Shown here one piece after another: positions 33,629-43,034 of a stretch of 64,000 bases of DNA. The notes beneath the pieces were generated by a model. The model was not told the origin of the DNA. It searched no databases and saw only the letters and a list, made by a program, of their open reading frames with translations. The first letter of the stretch is position 1. Each line of letters begins with the position of its first letter. The position numbers and the translations under genes were made by a program. The DNA comes from Thermodesulfobacteriota bacterium (lineage in GTDB: Bacteria; Desulfobacterota; Desulfobacteria; Desulfobacterales; Desulfosudaceae), in the NCBI GenBank assembly GCA_040753795.1, contig JBFMDX010000014.1, positions 48,653 to 112,652 on the forward strand, read 5' to 3'.

Positions 33629-34843
33629 ATGGGACGGATTCTACCGCTGCGGAACGTCATTCGGCATTATGCCTGGGGCTCCCGTACCGCCATTCCGGAG
33701 TTGCTCCGCCTTTCTTCTTCTGAAAATCTTCCCTGCGCTGAATTGTGGATGGGCGCTCATCCTTCAGCCCCGTCCCGGGTAATGGACGGGGGACTGTCTG
33801 TCCCGCTGGATCAGTTCATTCGGCAGCAGCCTGACATGATTCTGGGCAGCGCGACGGCGGCAGCGTTTGGAAATACCCTGCCGTTCCTGTTCAAGGTCCT
33901 GGCCGCGGCCGAACCGCTCTCCATCCAGGTCCATCCGGACAGTACCCGGGCCAGAGAAGGTTTTTCCCGGGAAAACCAGGCCGGTATTCCTCTGGATTCG
34001 CCCCGGCGGAATTACCGCGATCCCAATCATAAACCGGAATGCCTGTGCGCCCTGACTCCTTTTTCCCTTTTATGCGGCTTCCGACCCTGGTCAGAGATTT
34101 CGGCCGATTTTTCCCGCATATTCCCCGATCCTGACGGTCAATGGCTCAACGGCCTTGTCAATACCGGCGAGACTGACGGTCTGAAAAATTTTTTTCAGCG
34201 GCTTCTGGCCGTTTCCGGGGATAGGGTTCATCCTCTGATTTCACGGGCAGTGGCATATGCCGGGACGAAGCGCGATGTCGATCCGGTCTGTCACTGGATC
34301 TTCCGGCTGAGCCGGTATTTTCCGGATGATATCATGATCCTCGCGCCGGTTTTTCTCAATCTTCTGAAACTGGCGCCGGGGCAGGCGATTTTCCTTCCAT
34401 CCGGAGTCATGCATTCTTATCTGGAGGGCGTGGGCATCGAATTGATGGCCAGTTCCGACAATGTCCTGCGCGGAGGATTAACCTCCAAACACATTGATAA
34501 GGATGAACTGATGCGCCTGCTGGATTTCACGGCGACAAAACCCCGGCTGGTGTCGCCGATCGAAAAAGGATGCGAAGGAATTTATGAAACCGGGGCAAGG
34601 GAGTTTGTCCTGTCGGTAATCCGGGTGAAATCCGGTCAGCCATGCCTGCCCGCGCACCAGGGACGGGTATCCATTTTGCTGTGCGTCGAGGGGGAAGCCG
34701 TTATAGCCGAACAGGGCGGTGAAGACCGGACGGTAATTAAAAAGGGGGATTCCGTTCTCATCCCGGCGTCCGTGGGCGGGTATCACGTTACGGGAGAGGC
34801 GCTGATTTACAAGGCGGCGGTGCCGGAATCTGACAGCCAGTAA
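33629..34843 (+). CDS. manA: Mannose-6-phosphate isomerase, class I
   Basis: This 404-residue zinc enzyme interconverts mannose-6-phosphate and fructose-6-phosphate. Type I PMI motifs are present: NVIRHYAWGS at the N-terminus, PLSIQVHPDSTRAREGF (zinc-ligand Gln and His), YRDPNHKPECLCALTPFSLLCGFR (zinc Glu) and the VMHSYLEGVGIELMASSDNVLRGGLT stretch. Length is normal. The start has no clear Shine-Dalgarno sequence. It may feed GDP-mannose synthesis for surface glycans such as those made by the GT87-like protein; that link is inference. Confidence 0.93.
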   Translation: MGRILPLRNVIRHYAWGSRTAIPELLRLSSSENLPCAELWMGAHPSAPSRVMDGGLSVPLDQFIRQQPDMILGSATAAAFGNTLPFLFKVLAAAEPLSIQVHPDSTRAREGFSRENQAGIPLDSPRRNYRDPNHKPECLCALTPFSLLCGFRPWSEISADFSRIFPDPDGQWLNGLVNTGETDGLKNFFQRLLAVSGDRVHPLISRAVAYAGTKRDVDPVCHWIFRLSRYFPDDIMILAPVFLNLLKLAPGQAIFLPSGVMHSYLEGVGIELMASSDNVLRGGLTSKHIDKDELMRLLDFTATKPRLVSPIEKGCEGIYETGAREFVLSVIRVKSGQPCLPAHQGRVSILLCVEGEAVIAEQGGEDRTVIKKGDSVLIPASVGGYHVTGEALIYKAAVPESDSQ

Positions 34844-34858
34844 CGGAACCGACAAGGG

Positions 34859-36058
34859 CTATACCGCAAACAGGCCATTCTCGTAAATGATTTTTTTCCG
34901 CCCGTTATCCAACAGAGCCGTCACGCATTTATTCTCCGTATTGATGACATCCCAGTGAATGGCGGATTCATTAAATCCCAGTTTCTTTTTCCGGGAGGAT
35001 GTCAGTTCGGCCGGATTACCCGTGTACGTATCCGCGTAGGACGAGCCCAGCGCGACATGGCAGTTTCCATGGCTTCCGCCGAAATTTTCATCAAACAGGG
35101 TATTGGCCATGAAGCGGTCGATTTTGGAGAAACGCCTGTCGGTCAGCGAAAATTCGCCCAGCCGTCCGGCACCGGGGTCGGTGGCCAGGAGCCTGCGGGC
35201 GAAGTGCTCCCCTTTTTCGGCGGTGATGGTAACCGCCTTGCCGGATTTAAACTCGATTCTCAGGTTTTTCACCAGATTTCCGTCGCGGTAGGACGGCATA
35301 TCGGCAAAGTAGACACCGCTGGTTCCCCGCCAGTCCGGCGAGAGAAAAATTTCAAAGCTGGGAATGTTATGGCCGGAGATGCCGACCCATTTTCTGTTTT
35401 CTCCCGGCGTGATCAGAAGATCCATCCGTTTGGACTCAATCCGGATGGATTTCATCTTCATGCTGTTCAGCCATTTCTTGATGACTTGCGCTTTTTTGAA
35501 AATCTCCTGCCAGTGGGACACGGGCGATACCTTGTCCAGAAAACAGGCCCGGACGATCTGCCGGGCATATTCCGCCTGTGACATCCCGGCATGTCCGGCC
35601 AGGGCGGCCGTGGGGAACATACCCAGGGTCCAGCTGAAGTCGCCGCGGTTTTCCCGTTTTTCCAGTATATCCCGCAGGGGCTTTCTGGCGGTGGCCGCCT
35701 TTCCGATTTTCCGGGGATCGACCCCGCTTAAATGCGTCAGAGATTCGGGCGCGATAATGGCGATGGACCCGTTGAGATGGCGGATCAGTTCCTGCTCTCC
35801 CGGAGCCTTGAAGATCAGTTGATCGTTGTTGGACAGAATGAAAAAGCGCTGCTCCATGTTGGCTGTCTGAACACTGCGGGGGATAGGGTTTCTGCCGGAA
35901 GCCAGGAGCTTTTCAAAAAGAATTTCCGCCAGCCGTACGGCTTGAAGATTATAACGGATGACAACAATATCGTTTTTCTGAAAATGTTTTTTCCGGGAAG
36001 TGGACAGGCCCCACAGGAGCACATCCGCGTATCGATCCAGTTGTTTTTCCGTCAGCAT
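34859..36058 (-). CDS. M29-family aminopeptidase (thermophilic metalloprotease)
   Basis: This 399-residue protein begins like other M29 members (MLTEKQLDRYADVLLWG). It carries the C-terminal metal site in order: LGEFSLTDRR (Glu), LFDENFGGSHGNCHVALGSSY (Glu, His, Tyr) and FNESAIHWDVI (His, Asp). These are the conserved ligands of AmpS/aminopeptidase T, Co/Zn exopeptidases acting in the cytoplasm. AAGGAG precedes the ATG. It is convergent with manA and divergent from the LysM lipoprotein gene. Confidence 0.87.
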   Translation of the reverse strand: MLTEKQLDRYADVLLWGLSTSRKKHFQKNDIVVIRYNLQAVRLAEILFEKLLASGRNPIPRSVQTANMEQRFFILSNNDQLIFKAPGEQELIRHLNGSIAIIAPESLTHLSGVDPRKIGKAATARKPLRDILEKRENRGDFSWTLGMFPTAALAGHAGMSQAEYARQIVRACFLDKVSPVSHWQEIFKKAQVIKKWLNSMKMKSIRIESKRMDLLITPGENRKWVGISGHNIPSFEIFLSPDWRGTSGVYFADMPSYRDGNLVKNLRIEFKSGKAVTITAEKGEHFARRLLATDPGAGRLGEFSLTDRRFSKIDRFMANTLFDENFGGSHGNCHVALGSSYADTYTGNPAELTSSRKKKLGFNESAIHWDVINTENKCVTALLDNGRKKIIYENGLFAV

Positions 36059-36097
36059 CTTACCGCTCTCCTTGGAAATGGTATCGTCCTGTTTTGT

Positions 36098-36126
36098 TTG
36101 ACATCAAAGCGTTCCCGTCATATGGT
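36098..36126 (+). promoter_or_regulatory. Sigma70-type promoter of the LysM lipoprotein gene
   Basis: TTGACA at 36098-36103, a 17-base spacer and TATGGT at 36121-36126 lie about 95 bases upstream of the ATG at 36222, in the divergent gap between the aminopeptidase and LysM genes. Confidence 0.6.
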
Positions 36127-36221
36127 GGTAATATCGCTATTCCCGCTCGTGGAGTACCTTACCAGAATATGTGAATTTGTCCAGAAGTTTGACGGCCTTT
36201 TCAGCAGGCAGGGAGGATCAA

Positions 36222-36752
36222 ATGGGGAAAAACAGAATCATTCCGACTGATGGCAGAATAATATGGTCCGGTGTTTTCATGGTTTCATTATTTTTCCTGG
36301 CGGCCGGATGCCAGTCGCCGCCGCCCGACGAAAATTCGGAAGATACGGCCGCCCGTTTGAAACGCCTCGAAACGCGCGTGGCCACTCTGGAGTTGAGCAA
36401 CGACGTATATAATGAGCGCAATAAAAAGTTTGAACGGTTCATGGAGGAGAGCGAACGTCGGCATTCGGAGCTGCTGGTTCGCATGAGTAAACTGCATGAG
36501 AATTCCCAGGGTAATGCCCCGGCGACCGGAACTGCTCCTGCCGCGGATTCGACCGGGACCGTTACCTTGCCCGCGCCCGATACCGGGAAGAAAGCCCCGG
36601 CCGCGGACCGGGCCAGATATCATCTGGTCCAGAAAAGCGACACGATTTACAGCATCAGCCGCCAGTATGACCTGGAACCGGCCGCGTTAAAGAAGATGAA
36701 TAACCTGACAGAAGACGTGATCGTTCCGGGTCAGAAACTGCGGGTAAAGTAA
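36222..36752 (+). CDS. LysM-domain lipoprotein
   Basis: This 176-residue protein has a lipoprotein signal (VSLFFLAAGCQS), a coiled-coil region (residues about 40-90: RLKRLETRVATLELSNDVYN), an Ala/Pro-rich spacer and a C-terminal LysM domain (YHLVQKSDTIYSISRQYDLE through IVPGQKLRVK). LysM binds peptidoglycan; with the lipid anchor it would tether the outer membrane to the wall. The coiled coil suggests oligomerisation, as in YbgF/CpoB-like proteins. The ATG at 36222 is chosen because GGGAGGA precedes it; an upstream reading adds 17 residues without a signal. Confidence 0.85.
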   Translation: MGKNRIIPTDGRIIWSGVFMVSLFFLAAGCQSPPPDENSEDTAARLKRLETRVATLELSNDVYNERNKKFERFMEESERRHSELLVRMSKLHENSQGNAPATGTAPAADSTGTVTLPAPDTGKKAPAADRARYHLVQKSDTIYSISRQYDLEPAALKKMNNLTEDVIVPGQKLRVK

Positions 36753-36772
36753 CTCCAGGGTAGAGATGCCCT

Positions 36773-37774
36773 TCAGGGTCGAAGCCAGCGGGCCAGCTGA
36801 TCCAGGCCCTGCTGGATGGTGTAGCGCGGTTGATAGCCCAGATCCCGCTTGGCCGCTGAGATATTGAACCAGTGGGCCGTGGCCAGCTCCCTGGCCACGA
36901 AGCGGGTCATGGGCGGTTCTTGTTTGATCCCCATCATTTTATAAGAAGCTTCCAGTACCGCGCCGATCCCCCAGACCATCCCGGCCGGCAGGGTCCGGGT
37001 AATAGGCGGCAGGCCGCCGGCTTTTAAAATACCATTGATCATGTCCCACATGGGAATCGGCTCGTCCTGGCTGATGAAATAGATCCGCCCCGACAGGGAC
37101 GGGTTCGCGGCCAGCCGGTCGGCGGCCAGGATGTGGGCCGCGGCCGCGTCCTCGATATAGATGGTATCCACCAGGTTGTTGCGGTTGCCCACCTTGACCA
37201 GTTTTTTTGCCCGGGCCAGCACCCGCGGCACCAGGTGGGGATCACCGGGACCCCAGATCAGGTGAGGCCGCAGGACAACGGCGGTGATGTCTTTCTGCCG
37301 CGCGGCGGAGACCACCATTTTTTCGGCCATGGCCTTGGTTTTGGTGTAATGGGTGGGAAAGGTTTCCGGATAGGGAACGGTCTCATCCACCCCTTCCATG
37401 TCGCCGCCGGTAAACACCACGCTGGGTGAGCTGGTATGGATCAGTACCGGAATATGATGGTGCCGGCAGGCGGCGACGATATTTTCCGTGCCCATGACGT
37501 TGGGGCGGTAATATTCATCGTATGACCCCCAGACGCCCGGTTTGGCGGCGGTATGGATGACCATGTCCATTCCCCGGCAGGCCAGAATAACGGCGTTGGC
37601 ATCGCTGATATCGGCCCGGATCTGCCGGACATCCATTGATTCCAGGCCGGCGTATGAACTTCGGGACAGGGTGGTGACCCGGTCGCCTCTGACGACCAGC
37701 CGTCTGACAATGGCTGATCCCAGAAAACCGCCGCCGCCTGTCACCAGGATTTTTTTCGGGTTGGTCGGTGTCAT
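36773..37774 (-). CDS. oleD: OleD: NAD(P)-dependent 2-alkyl-3-ketoacid reductase
   Basis: This 333-residue short-chain dehydrogenase/reductase of the 3-beta-HSD type has the Rossmann motif TGGGGFLGSAIVRRL at the N-terminus and the catalytic YTKTKAMAEK (YxxxK) near residue 145. In olefin biosynthesis it reduces the 2-alkyl-3-ketoacid made by OleA to a beta-hydroxyacid. It is the last gene of oleA-B-C-D and overlaps oleC by 4 bp. Without that context it could be called a generic epimerase; the complete operon makes OleD the better call. Confidence 0.9.
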   Translation of the reverse strand: MTPTNPKKILVTGGGGFLGSAIVRRLVVRGDRVTTLSRSSYAGLESMDVRQIRADISDANAVILACRGMDMVIHTAAKPGVWGSYDEYYRPNVMGTENIVAACRHHHIPVLIHTSSPSVVFTGGDMEGVDETVPYPETFPTHYTKTKAMAEKMVVSAARQKDITAVVLRPHLIWGPGDPHLVPRVLARAKKLVKVGNRNNLVDTIYIEDAAAAHILAADRLAANPSLSGRIYFISQDEPIPMWDMINGILKAGGLPPITRTLPAGMVWGIGAVLEASYKMMGIKQEPPMTRFVARELATAHWFNISAAKRDLGYQPRYTIQQGLDQLARWLRP

Positions 37775-39480
37775 GTCGTTTTTATTTTCCTCTGGGCCCA
37801 GACCGCCAGTTTTTCTCTGAAGATTTTAGAGTTGTGCCGGATGTCCACGGGGAAACCGTTATGGAACAGGATATACTCGATTTCCCGGGTCAGCGGGTGG
37901 GTTCCGGCCAGTTCCAGTAATTCGGCCTTCAATCGTTTTTTGTTGATTTTCTTTCCTTTGGCCACTTCGATACAGATCACCGGGATCTGGTTTTTGGGTT
38001 TGCCGAGACCGACCAGGGCGCTCCGTGCCACGTCCGGATGGTTGTTGAAGATAGCCTCGCAGGGGATGGTGAAAAGGGCGCCGCGAGGCGTGATGACCCG
38101 GTGATTTTTCCGGCCGATGAACCAGAAGCGGCCCTGCTGATCCATCCAGGCCAGATCGCCCATGCGGTGCCAGAAACTCCCGTCACGGTCAGGGATCTTG
38201 GCGGCGGCGGTGTCTTTGGGCCGGCTGTAGTAAGCGGCCGTGACATGGTCTCCCTTGACGACGATTTCCCCGGGTTCGCCCTGGGACACCAGCAGGCCGT
38301 CGTCCCATTCCTCAATAGGCAAGTCCGTGATCCGGATCAGCCGGACGGTGACGTTGGACAGGGGTCGGCCGACGCAGTTGCCGAAACCCTGTTCCGTCAT
38401 TTTTCGCGTTTCGGACAAAATCTCCCGGCTGCCCATGGAAATGATGGGGACCGCTTCGGAAGCGCCGTAGGGCGTGTGGATCTCGGCGTCTTCCAGGAGG
38501 GCGTGGGAGAACTGTTCAATGTTGGCGGGATGGACCGGCGCGCCGGCCGAGACCACCCGCCGCAGGGGCGGCAGCTGGATGTTTTTCCGGCGGCAGAACC
38601 CGCCCACGCGGTTGAGCAGGGCGGGGGAAGCGAACATGTTGGTCACCCCGTGGTTGAGTATGGCTTCGATGATTTTTTCCGGGTTGACGAAAGCGGGTTT
38701 GGTCGGGTCCATATCCGGGATGACGGCGGTCATGCCCAGGGCCGGATCAAACAGCGCGAACAGCGGGAAGGTGGGCAGGTCGACCTCGTCGGGTCCGATC
38801 TGAAAATGGTCCTGGATCTGCTGGATCTGGGCGTCGAAATTGCCGTGGGTATAGACAACGCCCTTGGCCGGTCCGGTGCTGCCGGTGGTAAACAGGATGG
38901 CGGCCGTCTCGTCCCGGCGGGTTCTGGCCACGGTGTAATCGTCCGACCCCGCCCGGCGGATCTGCCGCAATGTCGGCCCGCCCCAGAACCAGCGCCGGCC
39001 CACGGTGACCCAGGCCCGGACGGTCTTGAAAAATTTGGGTTTCATGACCCGGAGCGCATGGGCCAGGGGGATGCCGATAAACGCCTGGGGCCGGCATTCG
39101 GCAAAGCAGGTCAGCATGCGGTCCACGCCCATGCCGGGGTCCACCACCACCGGCACGACGCCGGCTTTGAACAGGCCGAAGACCAGGGAAAAGAAGTCGA
39201 GGCTCGGCCGTACCATGAGGATGGTGCGGGTACCGCGGCCGATGCCCGCTCTTTCCAGGCCGCCGGCGATGCGGCTGGAATCGGCGTCCAGCTGGGCGAA
39301 GGTGAAATGGGCGTAGGTGATCCGGCCTCCGGTGTCTTTGCCCACCGGCGCGATCACGGCTTTTTTGTAGGGATAAGCCGCCGCCATTTCCTTCAGGCGG
39401 GTGGCGATGTTTACCATCGGCGGGCCGTCAATTTCCGCCGCCGCCCGGGTCAGGTCGTCCTCTGCGTCGAATTTGATCAT
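37771..39480 (-). CDS. oleC: OleC: beta-lactone synthetase (AMP-dependent ligase family)
   Basis: This 569-residue adenylate-forming enzyme has the P-loop FTTGSTGPAKGVVYTHG near residue 205, HTPYGASEAVP near 335, GDLAWMDQQGRFWFIGRKNH near 440 and the late catalytic-lysine region near the end. OleC activates the beta-hydroxyacid from OleD with ATP and closes it to a beta-lactone. Its start overlaps oleB by 4 bp and its end overlaps oleD by 4 bp. Adenylating enzymes can act as acyl-CoA ligases elsewhere; the order A-B-C-D supports OleC. Confidence 0.92.
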   Translation of the reverse strand: MIKFDAEDDLTRAAAEIDGPPMVNIATRLKEMAAAYPYKKAVIAPVGKDTGGRITYAHFTFAQLDADSSRIAGGLERAGIGRGTRTILMVRPSLDFFSLVFGLFKAGVVPVVVDPGMGVDRMLTCFAECRPQAFIGIPLAHALRVMKPKFFKTVRAWVTVGRRWFWGGPTLRQIRRAGSDDYTVARTRRDETAAILFTTGSTGPAKGVVYTHGNFDAQIQQIQDHFQIGPDEVDLPTFPLFALFDPALGMTAVIPDMDPTKPAFVNPEKIIEAILNHGVTNMFASPALLNRVGGFCRRKNIQLPPLRRVVSAGAPVHPANIEQFSHALLEDAEIHTPYGASEAVPIISMGSREILSETRKMTEQGFGNCVGRPLSNVTVRLIRITDLPIEEWDDGLLVSQGEPGEIVVKGDHVTAAYYSRPKDTAAAKIPDRDGSFWHRMGDLAWMDQQGRFWFIGRKNHRVITPRGALFTIPCEAIFNNHPDVARSALVGLGKPKNQIPVICIEVAKGKKINKKRLKAELLELAGTHPLTREIEYILFHNGFPVDIRHNSKIFREKLAVWAQRKIKTT

Positions 39481-40388
39481 CGGTCCGTTTTCTTCAGAAA
39501 AGCGTCGATCACCGCCGGCACGTTTTCCGGTTCGTCTTCCAGCAGATAGTGGCCGGCGTTTTCAAACAGGTGGCATTCGGCTTCCGGAAAACGCCGCCGC
39601 CATTCATTATAATAGGTGTCGTCAAAAACGAAATCGTGTTTCCCCCAGCAGATGAGCATGGGCCGTCCCTTGAGCCGGTGAAGGTTCTCTTCCAGGAACC
39701 GGCCCGCGGCATAACTGGGATCGGCCGGGCTGACGGCGATATCCTGGACGAACTTGAGGGTGGCGATCCGGTTGGCCCAGCTGTTGTAAGGGGCGATCAG
39801 TCCCTTTTTCACGTCCGGGGCGAGCCGCTTCCGGGGGGCCATGACCAGGGCCGCCCGGCAGAAAAGGTTGCCGCCCAGCACCGCCGGCACGGCCAGGGGG
39901 GTCAGGTAGCGGAGCAGCCAGAGCCTCAGGGGCAGGGGCTTGCCGGCCGGTTTCAGGAAAGCGGCGGTGTTGGTGATAACGACCCGCCGGACCGTTTCCA
40001 GGTGCCGGAGAGCGTACAGGCAGCCGATGAACCCGCCCCAGTCATGAACGATCAGGGTCAGGTTTTCCCTGATGCCGAGCTGTGACATCAGTTCGGCCAC
40101 GTCGTCGGCCCGGTTTTCCAGGCGGTAGCCGTAGCTTCCGGCGGACGGCTTGTCGGACAGGCCGCAGCCGATGTGGTCCGGGCAGATGACCCGGTAGCGC
40201 GGCGACAGCTTTTTGATCAGCGCCCGGTAGTAAAACGACCAGGTGGGGTTGCCGTGGAGCATCAGCACCGGGTCGCCGCCGCCTTCATCTATATAATGAT
40301 ACCGCAGCCCGTTGATCACGGCAAAATGGGACGTAAACGGATAAAGATGCGCGAACGGGGACATGTCGACGGTAGCGGTCATTACCAT
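39477..40388 (-). CDS. oleB: OleB: beta-lactone decarboxylase (alpha/beta hydrolase)
   Basis: This 303-residue alpha/beta hydrolase resembles haloalkane dehalogenase: oxyanion-loop LMLHGNPTWSFYY, nucleophile elbow LIVHDWGGFIG with Asp, and the catalytic His in FENAGHYLLEDEP. OleB removes CO2 from the beta-lactone to give the cis-olefin. The Asp nucleophile (not Ser) fits OleB. It overlaps oleA by 7 bp and oleC by 4 bp; a second ATG two codons inside is an alternative start. Confidence 0.92.
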   Translation of the reverse strand: MVMTATVDMSPFAHLYPFTSHFAVINGLRYHYIDEGGGDPVLMLHGNPTWSFYYRALIKKLSPRYRVICPDHIGCGLSDKPSAGSYGYRLENRADDVAELMSQLGIRENLTLIVHDWGGFIGCLYALRHLETVRRVVITNTAAFLKPAGKPLPLRLWLLRYLTPLAVPAVLGGNLFCRAALVMAPRKRLAPDVKKGLIAPYNSWANRIATLKFVQDIAVSPADPSYAAGRFLEENLHRLKGRPMLICWGKHDFVFDDTYYNEWRRRFPEAECHLFENAGHYLLEDEPENVPAVIDAFLKKTDR

Positions 40389-41431
40389 TCCACTCCCAGC
40401 ATGAGACAGTTGAGGCCGCTGCCGATGCCCAGAAAACCGACCAGGTCCCCGGGTTTGAGAAATTCGCGCTCGTCGGCAATGGCGGCGGTGACGGGCAGGG
40501 AGACCGTGCCCATGTTGGCGAAAAACTGATAGGTGGGAAAATCTTTTTCCGGGGAGACGCCGATGGCTTTGAGGATGCCCCGCTGGTTGGCTTCGCCGAC
40601 CTGGTGACAGATGACCTTGTCCGGCTGGTCGTCCCGGAATCCCAGTTCCTTTTTAAAGGCGGCAAACGTTTCCTGGCCCAGCTTGACGCCGTTTTTCAGC
40701 ACGCCCACCGAGTCGGTTTCCATTTTATAGGGCGCGCTGGCCGGCACGCCGGTGTCCGGCCCCCAGATGCAGAGCCGGTGATGTTCCACCGCGTTTCGCA
40801 CCACCCCGCCCAGGAGGCGGTGCCGGCGGTAGGGCGCCGGCGGCAGACTGTCCCCGGTCATGATGACGGCCACGGCCCCGGACCCGCCGGTCAGGACCGC
40901 CATGCATTTCTTGAACGACTCCATGTCGCATTCCCGGTTCATGCGGTCGATGGTCAGGTCCACGATCTGGCGGGCCGATTCGCACGAGACCACCAGGCCC
41001 GCCCGGATCTGGCCCAGCTCGATGGCGTTGGCCACTTCGATCATGGCGCTGGCCACGCCCAGGCAGGCGTTGGAAATATCGAACACCCGGGCTTCGGGGC
41101 TTACGCCCAGCCCGTGGGCCACCGAGCAGGCCGTGGCCGGTTCCATGTTGTCCCGGCAGACGCCGCAGTAGACCACCATGCCGATATCGCCGGGTTTAAC
41201 CTGGGAATTGGCCAGGGCCTTTTTTCCGGCCTTGACGGCGCCGGTATACATGGGTTCGCCCGGATCCCAGAAACGGCGCTCCCGGATGCCGGTCAGGGCC
41301 TGCAGTTGTCCCTGGCGCAGGTTCAGGCGTTTATACAGCGGCGCCAGCCGTTCTTCCAGCTCTACCGAGCTGACCACGTTTGGGGCCAGTTCATATCCGA
41401 AAGCATCGATGAAAACATGTTGATAACGCAT
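40382..41431 (-). CDS. oleA: OleA: acyl-CoA condensing thiolase-like enzyme
   Basis: This 349-residue thiolase-fold enzyme carries out head-to-head Claisen condensation of two fatty acyl-CoAs. The catalytic Cys is in ISNACLGVASAM, the His in VICHQVGEANQRG and the Asn in FFANMGTVSLP. AGIxxRR-like TGIRERRFWD near residue 50 and the VVSCESARQIVD segment fit OleA/FabH relatives. The ATG at 41431 (MRYQHVF) is chosen over a TTG three codons upstream. It is the first gene of the operon, 45 bases after a predicted start of transcription. Long-chain olefins made this way in other bacteria locate to membranes. Confidence 0.92.
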   Translation of the reverse strand: MRYQHVFIDAFGYELAPNVVSSVELEERLAPLYKRLNLRQGQLQALTGIRERRFWDPGEPMYTGAVKAGKKALANSQVKPGDIGMVVYCGVCRDNMEPATACSVAHGLGVSPEARVFDISNACLGVASAMIEVANAIELGQIRAGLVVSCESARQIVDLTIDRMNRECDMESFKKCMAVLTGGSGAVAVIMTGDSLPPAPYRRHRLLGGVVRNAVEHHRLCIWGPDTGVPASAPYKMETDSVGVLKNGVKLGQETFAAFKKELGFRDDQPDKVICHQVGEANQRGILKAIGVSPEKDFPTYQFFANMGTVSLPVTAAIADEREFLKPGDLVGFLGIGSGLNCLMLGVEW

Positions 41432-41482
41432 GGTTGGCAACGGTTCCCTGTGGTTGGTCGTGGTCCGAAAAATACGTCATAC

Positions 41483-41510
41483 GCTATAATCGAACCCGTT
41501 CAGCTGTCAA
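41483..41510 (-). promoter_or_regulatory. Sigma70-type promoter of the oleABCD operon
   Basis: Read on the minus strand, TTGACA (41510-41505) and TATAGC (41488-41483) are 16 bases apart, just upstream of oleA. The 165-base gap up to the divergent radical SAM gene at 41597 may also hold that gene's promoter. Confidence 0.65.
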
Positions 41511-41596
41511 GTCTTTTCCTCCCCGGCGGCCCTTCAACCAACCCCCTGTACGGTTGTTGTGATTTGTGGTAGAAAAACAACCGGAAGGCGATGGCT

Positions 41597-43003
41597 ATGA
41601 AAATCAAACTGATCAATCCCGGGCATCCCGATGCCGGCGGGCATCTGGTGAAACTCAACAAGGAGATGCTCCCCGGTCTCACGCTTCCCTATCTGGCGGC
41701 CCTTTTTCCGCCGGAGCACGACATCCGTATCATTGAAGAGGGGCTGGAGCCCCTTGACTACGAAGACCCGGTGGACCTGGTCGGCATCACCACCATGACC
41801 GCCCGCGCTCCCCGGGCCTACCAGATCGCCGACCGGTTCCGGGAAAAGGGCGTGCCGGTCATCATGGGCGGATTCCATGTCTCCGCCCTGCCGGAAGAAG
41901 CCCTGGAACATTGCGATGCCGTTGTCCAGGGCGAAGCCGAAGGGCTGATCGATCAGATCCTGTCCGATCTGGCTGCCGGCCGGCTTTCCGGAATTTATAA
42001 AAACAGCGGCCGGATCGACCTGAACCATCTGCCCGCGCCCCGGTACGACCTGCTCAAGAAAGAGAATTACTTTTGTTTTTTTTATCCCGTCCAGGCCACC
42101 CGGGGCTGTCCCAATCATTGTGATTTCTGCTCGGTGGCCGCTTTCCATGGCGGCAGGCACCGCCAGAGGCCGGTGGCCGATGTAATCAATGACATGCGGC
42201 AGGCCGGCGATTTTATCTTTATCGTCGATGACAATCTGCCGGCCGACAGGGACTACGTCCTGGAACTGTTTGCGCGGATGAAACCGCTGAAAAAACTGTG
42301 GGGCGGACAATTCAACCTGTCGGCGGCCAATGATCCGGAACTGGTCAGGGCCGCCTCCGATGCCGGCTGCCTGTTTCTGTATCTCGGCATTGAATCCGTC
42401 GACCCCGACAACCTGCGGTCATCCGGTAAAAGCCTCAACCTGAAGTTCCCGGCCGAAGAGGCCATCCGGAACCTGAAACGGAACCATATCGAACCCTGGA
42501 TCAGCATGATTATCGGGTTTGACCACGACGATTCCCGCACGGCCCGGGACATTATCCGGTTCTGCAACCGCACCCGCGTTTCCCTGCTGCTGCTGTACAT
42601 CCTGACGCCGGTGCCCGGGTCCCCCCTGTACGACAAGTGCCGGGCCAGGGGCATCCGGCTCAAAGACGAGTGGCATTTCTACGACGGCACCCATGCCGTC
42701 ATGGACACGCCCCGGATGCGGGCCGCGGAAATCGATGCCATGTACGCGGCGGTTTACAAAAGTGTCTACGACCTGCCCAGCATCTTCCGGCGCACGCTGT
42801 TCCCGCCGCATATCCTGATGGTCATGCTCAACCTGATTTTCCGGGCGGGCGTCAAGAACTCCCTTCACCCCTGGATGGGCACCCGGGTCAGGAAGAACGT
42901 TCTCGATCGCGTGGCCCCGGTCATTACAGGGGTTCTGACCCATCCGTCGGTAAAGAAGATTTCCCGGATCATCCGTTACGCCGAAGGCCGGATCGTCAAT
43001 TGA
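41597..43003 (+). CDS. B12-binding-domain radical SAM protein
   Basis: This 468-residue protein has an N-terminal B12-binding-like Rossmann domain (residues 1-130: LTLPYLAALFPPEHDIRIIE, VDLVGITTMTARAP, VPVIMGGFHVSALPEEAL) without the DxHxxG motif. A radical SAM domain follows with RGCPNHCDFC near residue 180 and LGIESVDPDNL. The C-terminal 100 residues are basic and partly hydrophobic. Such enzymes methylate or rearrange unactivated carbons; the substrate is unknown. GGAAGG precedes the ATG at 41597. It is divergent from oleA, with only 165 bases between the starts. Confidence 0.85.
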   Translation: MKIKLINPGHPDAGGHLVKLNKEMLPGLTLPYLAALFPPEHDIRIIEEGLEPLDYEDPVDLVGITTMTARAPRAYQIADRFREKGVPVIMGGFHVSALPEEALEHCDAVVQGEAEGLIDQILSDLAAGRLSGIYKNSGRIDLNHLPAPRYDLLKKENYFCFFYPVQATRGCPNHCDFCSVAAFHGGRHRQRPVADVINDMRQAGDFIFIVDDNLPADRDYVLELFARMKPLKKLWGGQFNLSAANDPELVRAASDAGCLFLYLGIESVDPDNLRSSGKSLNLKFPAEEAIRNLKRNHIEPWISMIIGFDHDDSRTARDIIRFCNRTRVSLLLLYILTPVPGSPLYDKCRARGIRLKDEWHFYDGTHAVMDTPRMRAAEIDAMYAAVYKSVYDLPSIFRRTLFPPHILMVMLNLIFRAGVKNSLHPWMGTRVRKNVLDRVAPVITGVLTHPSVKKISRIIRYAEGRIVN

Positions 43004-43034
43004 TCTTACCGACGTTCAGTGCCGGGAACTTTTC

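Noticed and set aside
38038..39549. 503-residue plus-strand frame
   Set aside because: Antisense to oleC, which has full adenylation motifs. The frame is Gly/Asp/His-rich without any known domain, as expected for GC-rich codon mirror effects.
36773..41431. Generic fatty-acid cluster (FabH, ligase, hydrolase, epimerase)
   Set aside because: The order, the 4-7 bp overlaps and the active-site residues (Cys in OleA, Asp nucleophile in OleB) fit oleABCD better than any general lipid gene set.
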